From NCBI GenBank assembly GCA_012934845.2, contig WNNJ02000333.1, positions 105,414-169,413 of the forward strand: a stretch of 64,000 nucleotides of DNA, in the 5' to 3' direction. The DNA is from Pomphorhynchus laevis (Eukaryota > Acanthocephala > Palaeacanthocephala > Echinorhynchida > Pomphorhynchidae). Made by a program: the position numbers and the translations under genes. Each line of letters starts with the position of its first letter. Position 1 is the stretch's first letter. This document shows, piece by piece, positions 1 through 9,367 of this stretch. The notes under the pieces are model-generated. The model did not search any database. It worked only from the letters and a program-made list of their open reading frames with translations, and was not told the origin of the DNA.

Positions 1-139
1 TCCCTGCAGTGCTTCAAACGACAAATCCGATCCCATCTGAACAATTTAACTGCTTGACTTTCTCATTTTTGTTTGTGGACTTGTAAGCGTACAGCTTGTA
101 CGCATTTGCCACATTAAATAAATTTGTATTATTATTAAT
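1..139 (+). mobile_element. LINE-A copy 1, 3' terminal fragment
   Basis: The first 139 bases are nearly identical to the 3' ends of the LINE-A copies at 1277-2622 and 7869-12354. They cover the last ORF2 codons (ending in the residues FKRQIRSHLNNLTA and a stop), a short 3' untranslated tail, a 17-nt hairpin at 87-103, and an A/T-rich terminus with TATTATTATT. The rest of the copy lies outside the window to the left. The copy abuts the antisense ORF1 fragment of LINE-E, so it probably landed inside that older element. Confidence 0.85.
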
Positions 140-650
140 TAATGAGTTATTTAGGGAGACTGAATTGGAGTAAGAATTTGTAGATTTAAGTCGCAAGTCA
201 GTTGATTGTAAAGAACTCGGAGTTCCGTTACATGATGCTACAGAGACAAACGAATTTGTAAAATCAGGTGTTTTCTCTTCGTAGTTTAGAGTGTTCGTGT
301 CTAGATCCACACATTTTTCAGGTGAAGTTTGAAAAGTCTGATTAAATGTTGGTGGGGGCTGTTGTAAATTGCAGTGGGATATCCTTTCTTGACGCTGTGC
401 AACAACATGAAGAGCTGGCGCCGACTCTTAGCTTTTCTCCTCGACATGTTCAGTTATATCCAATCGTTCGTCGTTACACACGCAATAACCACAAATGAAA
501 TGTTTACTTTCGTATCTCGCAATGCCAATTTTTTCACCTTTAAGAGTGTCCAAACAACGCATTCCTCCTTGTCGCATTCAACTTCCAACTGAACGTAGCC
601 ATCGTCTGTCGGTTTTTTGCGAGTTTTCACTGATTTCATTGTTTGTCCTT
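140..650 (-). mobile_element. LINE-E: antisense ORF1 N-terminal fragment
   Basis: On the minus strand an ATG at 637-639 opens a LINE ORF1-like reading frame. It contains an EVECDKEECVVWTL segment and then, after a one-base frame change, KHFICGYC. The same arrangement, C-x4-C-x-[VI]-W-T followed about 20 residues later by F-x-C-G-[FY]-C, occurs in ORF1 of LINE-A (from 8080) and LINE-B (from 3274). That is the basis for calling it LINE ORF1. Downstream, a low-complexity Ser/Asn/Thr-rich frame runs from 310 to about 140, where LINE-A copy 1 interrupts it. No ORF2 is present. Its family is otherwise undetermined. Confidence 0.6.
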
Positions 651-1276
651 CGTATTCCTTTGTTGTATATATTTATATTGTAAGTATTTTAGAAGCAAGA
701 CAATTTTTTAACCAGTGTTAAGGTCAAATAATACTTCAGGTATATTTCAGATGTTGTAAAAATTATAAAGTAATATGTGGTAGTTGTACTGTTCAATTGC
801 TTAAAATTCAACCAAAATTCCAATTCCTAGTATACCTTTTTTCGATTAGCATTGTAAGTATTTTAATTATATTATATTATATATGTACAGACTTAGCCAT
901 AATGCTTTAATTCGATCACACAAGACATAAATTTTAACCAAAGACATTTTTATCCTTGTACTGTTCAATTACTAATTTAATTACTTTTAAATTACTCATT
1001 ACTTTTGGAATGGATACGACATCCCGATCAAGAAACGATTCGAATGGCATACTCGACATATTGACTACAATTTCAAAATTTTAACCGTACTTTTTGTAAA
1101 TTCTGTTTTATGTATTTTTAGTGAGCAGACTGAAGAGCCTTAGGATTTTGTCTTGTAAATTAATAATAATAAATACAAGAATTCTGAATGATAATTCTGT
1201 TCATGATAATTTATTTCAATTATATGAACACAAAATCATTCGAAGTGATAATTTAACTCCTTGAGCATCTCGTTCT
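651..1276. other. AT-rich spacer, no feature seen
   Basis: No coding, tandem or inverted structure was recognised. It may include 5' untranslated sequence of the antisense LINE-E fragment, but nothing confirms this. Confidence 0.4.
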
Positions 1277-2622
1277 TAAGCAAGTTAATATATATCTCTT
1301 TTCCTCTAACTTATTTCCTCCCTTCCAAGTCGCTTTTCGTTCTAATTACTCTACCGAAATTGCATGTCTTAAAGTTTATAACGACTTACTCATATCGCGC
1401 GATCATAAATTATGTAGTGTCATAGTTTCTCTTGATCTATCGTCTGCTTTTGACATTGTCGATCACTCGATTCTTCTCCATCGCCTTCGTCATGATTATG
1501 TCTTCTCTTTACCCACTGTATCACGGTTTTCTTAATATCTATCAAATCGTACATTTCGCGTCTATTCTAACTCTTCTCTCTCCCATCCTTCGTCCATTCC
1601 GTCCGGTGTTCCACAAGGCTCCGTATTAGGCCCTATGCTTTTCTCTCTTCTTCTTGGTGATTTGTCTTCGATTTCTCATAAATTTAACTTCCATGTTATG
1701 CAATATGCTGATGACATTCTCATCTATGCTCATGCACCTGTTTATCGTATTCACGATCTTAGTGTTTCCGCTTCCGACTGTCTTGTCTCAATTTCCAATC
1801 ATCTTTCTTCCCTTCGCCTTTCTCTGAATCCTGATAAATCCAAAATTATGTGGATCCTACCTCGACGCCTCGGCTTCGAACCTCCCTCCGTATCATTAAA
1901 TTCTACAATTCTTCCTATCGTTGATAATCTCGTTTTCCTAGGCTTCCATTTTGACAACCGACTTTCACTTAAACCTTTCGTTAGAGATAAAGTACGCTCA
2001 TCTACCTTGATACTCCGCAACCTCCGTCAAGTTCGTAGATTGATCGATTTCCCTTCTTGTATGACTCTCATATTATCTCTCCTTTTTTCTAGACTCGATT
2101 ATTGTCTTAGTCTATTTTCCAACTCACCTAAATCCACTCTTCTTCCCCTACAACGCATCGTCAACGCAGCTGTCCGAATTCTCCTCCGTCTTCGTCGTTT
2201 TGATCATACATCCTACCATCTTGCTTCTCTCGATTTGCCTACAATTTATTGTCGTGTTCAAATTCGTCTTCTTATCGTTGCTTTCCGCCTTGTAACTCTT
2301 CATACCCCTTCATTTCTCAATCTTCCTTTTCTTGATAATTCTCGTCCTGTTTACTGTTCCTTGCGTTCATGTAATTCCCTTCTTTTACATGTCCCAAACT
2401 ACTCTACCTCCTTTGGACTCCGCTCCTTCCTGGTGGCTGCTCCTCTATTGTGGAATCATCTGCCCATTCATATACGCCAATCAACTTCCCTGCAGTGCTT
2501 CAAACGACAAATCCGATCCCATTTAAACAATTTATCTACTTGACTTTTTCATTTTTGTTTGCGGACTTATAAGCGTACAGCTTGTACGCATTTGCCACTT
2601 TAAATAAATTTGTATTATTATA
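1277..2622 (+). mobile_element. LINE-A copy 2, 5'-truncated
   Basis: This is a 5'-truncated copy of the element at 7869-12354; similarity starts near position 11010 of that copy and runs to its 3' end. It encodes the second half of the reverse transcriptase. The region up to 1634 has shifted frame. From 1635 to 2543 a 302-codon frame runs through the QYADDI catalytic motif (near 1700) and the thumb and C-terminal region with FLGFHFDNRLSLK and SRLDYCLSLF, ending in a natural stop. The 3' hairpin is at 2573-2589 and the tail is TATTATTATATTATTA. The truncated 5' end is typical of target-primed reverse transcription. The frame is more intact over this region than in the long copy. Confidence 0.9.
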
Positions 2623-3240
2623 TTATTATATCGTGATATGAAATTATCTTTGAAAATAATGATATATTTTCATTTTGCAGAAAATATGCAGCAATCAAAA
2701 CATGTACTTTTTGTTTTAACTGCCTGTTGTGAGCTGATAAAACATTTAAATTGAAATCAGATAAATCATAAAACAGATAATTGATTATTACATTTTGCGG
2801 TTTTACAAGCCAGCCATAACGGTCTACCAGCCATAAGCATTCTACGTATAATATTTTGATAAATTATCATAATCGATTATATCATATCCAAGTAATTAAA
2901 ATCTTAATTATTATCAATACTAGAGCATCATCAGTTTAAATATTATTGATCAGTAACTATGTACAATTATAACTAACTACTTACAATACTAAGTAGAGTT
3001 GGATATAGACGTCGATACTCAGCATTACTGATCAAGTCTCGATTTTTACAAACCTGAATTGTCGATTTATTGCAAACAATATTTTTCGTCTTACAATGAG
3101 TTTAAATATTATTGATAGGTAACTACATACAACCGATTTTGCGAGCAAACTAATCGATAACAACAACTAACAATAGGTAAACTTCCTTGATTCGAATTCG
3201 CAACTCACTAACTTCTTAACAAAGAACAAAAAACTACATA
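2623..3240. other. AT-rich spacer, no feature seen
   Basis: No gene or clear repeat was recognised between the LINE-A copy 2 tail and LINE-B. Part of the right side may be LINE-B 5' untranslated sequence. Confidence 0.4.
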
Positions 3241-3273
3241 CAAACAAGCAACTATATTTGTTGGGAAAAAAAG

Positions 3274-4130
3274 ATAACGGCGAAGACAATTAAGACGAGA
3301 GCTAAGAAACAAACCCACAACAATAGCGCTAAGTGTAGTTCTGATTCAGTTTACGCTGATCCTGCATATGGACGACACGAGGTTGCGTGTAGTAAATCTG
3401 GATGCAATATATGGACAACCGTCGCAGTGCCGTCAATCCTATCTAATCACATATTGTCTAAGGAATTTCTCTGTGGATTCTGTGCTTCCGAATTACTACA
3501 GTTGGCCACAAATTGCAATCATTCTGAGCAAACTTCAACCGTCATTGTGGATGAGTCTCATGCTGACTAGCTATCAGTCTCTAGTGCCTGTAATAGAAAC
3601 AGTCATATGACGAAATCGTGTCAAGGTACCAGCAGTCGCTTGTTTAGCAATATCATTCATTCGAACGATATGAATTATCAAGTAAAACCATTATCACTAT
3701 GCGATAATTATGCAGTCTCTGTCGAGGACAGCACGGACAACCCTGAGTTTCCTTCTGCGGAAAAACAAGACGAAATCGTGTCAAGGTACCAGCAGTCGCT
3801 TGTTTAGCAATATCATTCATTCGAACGATATGAATTATCAAGTAAACCATTATCACTATGTGATAATTATGCAGTCTCTGTCGAGGACAGCACGGACAAC
3901 CCTGAGTTTCCTTCTGCGGAAAAACAAGTTAATCATGCGCCTTCGACATCAATATCGGAACTTCATATCTCCCTCTGTGGAAGCAAAATCGACCATCTTA
4001 ACAGTACCCCAATGAATAATGCAGTATCTTTTACCAATTGTGATAAATCAATCTGTCTAAGCATACCAACATCAAATCATGCATGCTCCTCTTCGGTTCA
4101 GATGCTAGCTCTTCTAATCATCATGTAGCC
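3274..4130 (+). pseudogene. LINE-B ORF1 remnant with Cys motif
   Basis: The frame starting at 3274 (ATA where ATG is expected) reads MITAKTIK-like basic sequence, then EVACSKSGCNIWTT and, 20 residues on, EFLCGFC. These match the Cys-rich N-terminal segment of LINE-A and LINE-E ORF1. The frame stops soon after, near 3570. Later parts are only open in other frames because of the 160-bp duplication. ORF1 products of CR1/jockey-type LINEs are RNA-binding partners of ORF2; the four-Cys pattern suggests a zinc-binding module (inference). No C-terminal ORF1 domain was recognised. Confidence 0.6.
3609..3928 (+). repeat. 160-bp direct tandem duplication inside LINE-B ORF1
   Basis: Bases 3609-3768 are repeated almost exactly at 3769-3928. 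The second unit is one base shorter in an A run, and there is one T/C difference. Each unit begins GACGAAATCGTGTC and ends GAAAAACAAG. The near identity shows the duplication is recent compared with the decay of the surrounding element. Confidence 0.95.
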
Positions 4131-4168
4131 TACTTCTTGTTCAGCATGTATCAGCACCAACTAGGATT

Positions 4169-5587
4169 ATGAATGATCAAAGTTCTTTGTTGGATTTAAT
4201 TTTATCTAAATCATTAACAGATGTGCGTGACATTATGCATGAAGCACCCATAGGAGTTAGTGATCATTGTGTATTGCTTTTTCACTTCTCAGGGATTTCA
4301 AATAATATTATTGACGAAGTCGAAACTAAAATCTTCAAGCATTGTTGGTATCGTGCGGATCAGTGTAAAATTCTTCAAGCAGCATCGACTATGAACTTTG
4401 TAGGCGCTAGCGACGATGTTGAAGATTGTTGGAAGGTTTTCCGTTCAGCAATGTGTGAAATAATAGAAAAATACGTTCCTACCAAGATCGTGCATAAAAA
4501 TAAAAAAGTGAATCCTCCGTGGTTTAATAGAGAACTTAAATCAGAACTAAGACGAAGAAACCGACTGTTTAAATTAAGCTGCAAGGACAATACTTATCGA
4601 CAGGAATACGTCAATTGTCGTAACGTTTTCGAAAAGCTTAAAAAACGCAAAAAATTTAACTACGAAATGACAATAGCTGCGGACTTTCATAGTGCACCAA
4701 AACGATTTTGGGCTCACATACGTAGAAATAGGACAATTCCTCCTGCGATTTCGTCTCTTCGTATTAATGATAACTTTATCACATCGCCTCAAGATGTAGC
4801 CGACACGTTTGCGTCGACTTTTCAACTCGTAACTAATAACACAGAAATTAACCAGCAATCTCGTGTAAGCCATTCACGAAGTTATTTTGATGTTACTACC
4901 GAGGAGGTTTATAGTGAGTTAAATTCTTTACGACATTCATCACCTGGTCCGGATGGATTACATCCCCAGATACTAAAGATATTATCTACATTTATTGCTT
5001 CACCGTTAGCTTATTTGTTTCAACTATCACTAGCTAAGTCAATTCTACCATTAGATTGGAAAATCGCCATTGTAGTGCCAGTCCACAAAAAAGGAGATCG
5101 TCACAATCCTGAAAATTATAGAGCAATAAGCCTTACAAGTGTCGTATGTAAGATGTTAGAGCGCATATTGTATCGGCGATTACTATCCTATCTTGAATCA
5201 TCGAACTTGTTAGATAATTCGCAACATGGTTTTCGTCCTGGTCGTTCTTGCATGTCTAATCTTTTATGTGCACGCGAAGCATGGGTTGATGCAGTTGCGC
5301 AGGGTAATGCAGTTGATGTCGTGTATTTCGACTTCAGTCGGGCCTTTGATAGAGTTCCCCACAATATGTTGATTGAGGCTCTTGCAGATTACGGAATTGA
5401 AATTCCTATTATTCGATGGATTCACGCTTTCCTATCTGATCGTTCTTTCAGAGTTCGAGTTGGAAATTGTCTATCTAGACCGTCAAATTTATCAATGGGT
5501 GTTCCTCAGGGATCGGTGTTGGGTTCATTATTATTCGTCATATTTCTGAATAGTTTGCTACGCTCTCTAAAATGTAAAAAAAATTAG
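4169..5587 (+). pseudogene. LINE-B ORF2: endonuclease tail and reverse transcriptase fingers/palm
   Basis: A 472-codon frame. It starts with the C-terminal edge of an APE-type endonuclease (LLDLILS, then GVSDHC near codon 34, the SDH catalytic motif). A linker with WFNRELKSELRRRNRLFK follows. RT motifs come next: PGPDGLHPQILK, HKKGDRHNPENYRAISLTSV, HGFRPGRSCMSNLL, VYFDFSRAFDRVPH and GVPQGSVLGSLLF. The expected catalytic F/YADD follows immediately but in another frame: FADDLKI is encoded at about 5588-5615 after an A8 run, where a frame slip happened. The N-terminal endonuclease is absent. It is not functional as it stands. Confidence 0.88.
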
Positions 5588-5664
5588 TATTCGCGGATGA
5601 TCTTAAAATATAGAATGTCATTACATGATATGCCGATATGCAACACTTATAAGATGACATAAAT

Positions 5665-6417
5665 ATGGTTAATAGGTGGAGCGAACTGACCGGAATCATG
5701 ATTAACATTACTAAATGTGTCCACCTCAGATTTGGTCGTAGTGATTTACCAAATGATTATTCTGTTTGCGGTGAGATTATTCCCACAAATTCATACACAA
5801 AAGATCTTGGGATAATTGTTCAGAATTCGTTTAAAACCGACCTCAATACTGAAAATATATGCAACATGTCGAGAAAAATTATTTACATGATCAAAAATAC
5901 CTTTAGTTCGCTTCCACCGTCTCAGTTCTCACTATTATATAAGGCGTTGATCAGACCAATCATTGATTATGCTTCGCCGGCGACTTTTCCTTCTACGCGT
6001 GGTGAAATAAACCAATTAGAAAAGATTCTTCGCCGATTTTCCAAGCTATGTTCTGGTCTTCGGAACATCGCCTACTGTGATAGACTAAGCCAACTAAATA
6101 TTACTTCAGTTTACAAGAGATATGTGTACAATGATTTATTACAGTTATGGCGAATGATCCATGTCTTTCCTGGTTATCCATCGGAATCCGTTATTCTAAA
6201 TGATCGCCCGAGCCACAGAGGACACTCTTTATCAGTTGTTGTGCAATCACACGGGAAATGTCATAGATACTTGCGATTATCTCACAGAGCGGTAAACCTA
6301 TGGAACCTATTGCCGAATTCGATCGTGTCTATGGCACAGTACAAATCTTTCCAGAATGCGCTGTGCATGTGGATAAAAAGAGAAGATTCTTTGCAGGAAA
6401 TATATAACTATATGTGA
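5665..6417 (+). pseudogene. LINE-B ORF2 C-terminal (RT thumb) fragment
   Basis: A 250-codon frame continuing LINE-B ORF2 after the broken FADD region. It has WSELTGIMINITKCVHLRFG, LGIIVQNSFK, LLYKALIRPIIDYASPATFP and a C-terminal segment with RGHSLSVVVQSHGKCHRYL and NLWNLLPNSIV. This is the usual thumb/connection region and C-terminal tail of jockey/CR1-group RT proteins. It stops at 6417, followed by about 120 bp of 3' untranslated sequence. Confidence 0.85.
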
Positions 6418-6559
6418 CAATTTATTATTGCTGAACTACTTTTTTCTTTCTTTTTTCTTTCTTTTTTTCCTTTTCTTAATATTGTGATCAGACAAAATGA
6501 CTCTTTATGTGTCAAAGTCTTGTAATAAATAATAATCATTAGTCTAGATCAAAAATTGC

Positions 6560-7868
6560 TGACCGATCACTTTATCTAATAATTGGAAATGTGATGGAGT
6601 CATCTTTATCGGATAACATTAAACGTGTACGTCATGGCATTAAAGCCATTGAAATGTTATTTTCGTATTTACTTCAGACATGCACCGACAACGAGAGAAA
6701 TTCATTCAGGGTGATGACTATTTTTAGGTTGGGTAAAAGGGATAATATTGGAAACACGCGACTTTTAGAAGTTGTTCTGAATTCAGATGTGATGTGTTCC
6801 TTAGCTCTACGTAACGGGTTTCGTCTAGCAGATACCAACATCTTTATGAGAAAAGATCTCTTACCAGAGGAAAGAAAATCACAGAAAGCGGCACTCACTG
6901 AACTTAAGGATCGTAAAGCGAACGGTGAAAGTAATTTGATTATTAAAAATTTTCGAGTAGTGTGGCGCATAATCTCTACACATTTTTGGATCCGTTCCAA
7001 ACCTTCAGAAGTAAGCAAGGATGCTCTTTTCTACTCTGTGTCGCACCACCTATAAGCTCCCTCAAGGTCTTTTATCCGAAAAATTATACCTCCGTTACTA
7101 CGGGGTTATTCCCGATGTAGTTCAGTCTACGAACATCTTCCCCAAGTTGCGCATACTTTACACAAACATACTTAGCGTTTACGATAAATTAGATAAATTG
7201 ACGGTGCATTTGTCGAAGACGCGTTACGATATAATAGCTCTCACTGAGACCTGGCTAAGTATAGACATACTTGATTCTGAAATAAGTATCGAGGGATATA
7301 CTCATATTCGTGGGGATAGACAATGCCACAGGGGAAGTGATGTTGCTCTTTATAAGAGACTCATTATCCGTACAAATAGTCGAATCTAGTAATTCTTCGT
7401 CTGAATGAGATTATTTATGGGTTTCTATTTACCAAGGGATTAGGAACCTAACGTTCGGTATATTTTACCAACCTCCGTGTTCGTCAACTGCCTCTATTCA
7501 AACTTTTCTGCTTATTCATGTAAAAATGTCTAAAGAGGGATACTTGGTTATCTTAGGAGACTGTAAAATGCCAAAAGTAAACTTGAAGGACTATGTTCCC
7601 ATTAGTGGATGTGATCATGGTTCTTGTGAATTCTTAGAAGTTATTAATACTTTAAACTTATTCCATCATGTCCATGAGCATACGCGATATAGGAAGGATA
7701 AGTCTTCTTTGCTCGACATTTGTCTTACTGTTAAGGAGAATGCTATTGGTAATATTGAGGACGGTCCTCCAATCGGTTCAAGTGATCATGCTACCATCGA
7801 TATTCTTATTAACCTTGATCTCAAGGTATCTTCTAATTGTAATAAATTTCCGAATTTCAAGAAAAAAG
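6560..7868 (+). mobile_element. LINE-C, 5' part (ORF1 C-terminus and endonuclease)
   Basis: This is the left part of a LINE interrupted by LINE-A copy 3; it resumes at 12355. 6591-7055 encodes an ORF1 C-terminal domain: RNGFRLADTNIFMRKDLLPE, then ELKDRKANGESNLIIKNFRV, a pattern typical of CR1/jockey ORF1 C-termini. From about 7100 the endonuclease begins (LRILYTNILSVYDKL, IIALTETWLS, GYTHIRGDRQCHRGSDVAL), breaks near 7390, and resumes at 7526 with YLVILGDCKMPKVNLKDY (the GDFN position), DKSSLLDICLT and GSSDHATIDI (SDH motif). It ends where LINE-A inserted. The 5' end of the element is not defined. Confidence 0.82.
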
Positions 7869-7890
7869 TTTGAGATCTAAAGTAAATACA

Positions 7891-8030
7891 TTCCAGATTA
7901 TTCCTGTCAGTTCCAGATTATTCCTGTCAGTTCCAGATTATTCCTGTCAGTTCCAGATTATTCCTGTCAGTTCCAGATTATTCCTGTCAGTTCCAGATTA
8001 TTCCTGTCAGTTCCAGATTATTCCTGTCAG
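7891..8030 (+). repeat. Seven perfect 20-bp tandem repeats at the LINE-A 5' end
   Basis: The unit TTCCAGATTATTCCTGTCAG is repeated seven times without a single mismatch. It ends with a partial TTCC before a GC-rich stretch that leads to ORF1. The position, just inside the 5' end of a nearly full-length LINE, recalls the promoter monomers of some vertebrate L1 elements. A promoter role is inference. Confidence 0.95.
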
Positions 8031-8079
8031 TTCCGCTCGCTACGCTCGCGGATTGAGCTCAATCTATCGACAAAAGGTC

Positions 8080-9305
8080 ATGCCTAAAAAAGCGCGATCT
8101 CAGATCCCTGTTCCTGATCAAGAATCTTCCACATCGGAATGTAATAATGGTTATACCAGCTTTGAAGTTGGATGCGATTCCAAAGATTGCGATGTATGGA
8201 CACTTGTTCGTGTTAAAATATCCGACCACTCGGTGTATAAACGTAAACATTTCACTTGCGGTTTTTGTACATCAGTACGACTACTACAGCTATCCTGCTC
8301 ATCTACTCCTGTATCACACACGACCACTCAGACCAATGCTGTTTTAGATGTTTCCCTCGCATCAACACCTGACTTCGCATCATATAATCCCATTATTGAA
8401 CCTACTCTCTCACACACTCCTCGTTCAACTACGTACCAAACTTCCATTAATCTTTCTCATTCTAACAATGCTAACGGTAAAGCTTTTCATCTCGTACCTC
8501 CTCTTTCCTATTCCTCCCCCAATCTAAATAAATCTCAAACTTCTTTATTCTCCTCACGTACTCCTTACTCGACCTCCCCTGTATCACCTCTCAATAATTT
8601 ACACCCTTCCATCAAAATCATTTCCAGTAACATTTCCGATCAACTGATTCAACACTCCATTCCTGTCACTCATGCCCCAACCTATTTTAATTCTCCTTAC
8701 TCTACCTCCCAAGTAACACTTCCAAATAATTTACATCCTTCATTAAAAATCATATCCAGTCCCAGCTCTGATCAACCGATTAACATCCCGCTCCTGTCAC
8801 ACTTGCTCCAACCAATATTAATTCTTTATCAAGCACCCCTGTCATTTCCACTTCTATCTGCTCATCTACCTCGACTCCAACCAGCTCTGTCCGTCCACCA
8901 CTTCCACGAAATCGTTTTCCTTCGCGCGATCGCTGTATAATCATATCAAACTTAAAGCTTTCCGAATCTGCTTCTCCACAATCTCGCCTCGATGATGATG
9001 TATATGCTTTCAGGTCTATCCTAGCAACCATTCTTCCTGATGATAACCCATCACTCTTTAATAATTTCGCTCCTGTATCCTTTATTCGTTTAAACAAATC
9101 CACTAAATCCAATCATCTCAGTCCTCCACTCTTAAAAATCGTTTTCCGACATAGTTCACATGCCTCTTCGGTACTCTCCCAACGTTTTAAACTTCTTACC
9201 ACTTCATCTACTTGCCGTATCTTTCCTGACCGCTCCCCTTCTGATATTGCCCAGCTCAATTTAGCTCGCATTGAAAAACATCGACGTGAAACAAACGGCG
9301 AGTAA
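8080..9305 (+). pseudogene. LINE-A copy 3 ORF1 (one frame change)
   Basis: The ATG at 8080 is chosen because it follows the 5' repeats and starts the basic MPKKARSQ segment; upstream codons in the same frame only translate the repeats. Residues 20-75 hold the Cys motif (EVGCDSKDCDVWTL, then KHFTCGFC). A long Ser/Thr/Pro-rich middle follows. A one-base shift near 8790 moves the C-terminal part into another frame: SRLDDDVYAFRSILATILPD, LLKIVFRHSSHASSVLSQRF and a terminal ARIEKHRRETNGE before TAA at 9303-9305. The C-terminal pattern matches ORF1 proteins of CR1-type LINEs, which bind RNA and assist ORF2. About 408 codons if read through the shift. Confidence 0.8.
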
Positions 9306-9367
9306 TCCTTATCTATACGTAAAATCAACGGAAATTTTCACGTTCTTTACACAAGGCCAAAAATTCG

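Larger units (their letters stand above)
3241..6540 (+). mobile_element. LINE-B: broken non-LTR retrotransposon
   Basis: A degenerate LINE in sense orientation. From left to right it has an ORF1 remnant (from about 3274), a tandem duplication inside ORF1 (3609-3928), a short leftover of the ORF2 endonuclease, a long reverse transcriptase frame (4169-5587), the RT C-terminal region (5665-6417), and a 3' tail ending in TAATAAATAATAATCATT near 6540. The N-terminal two thirds of the endonuclease are missing between about 4130 and 4169, so this copy suffered an internal deletion. It is a different family from LINE-A: the RT sequences align only at conserved motifs. Confidence 0.85.
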
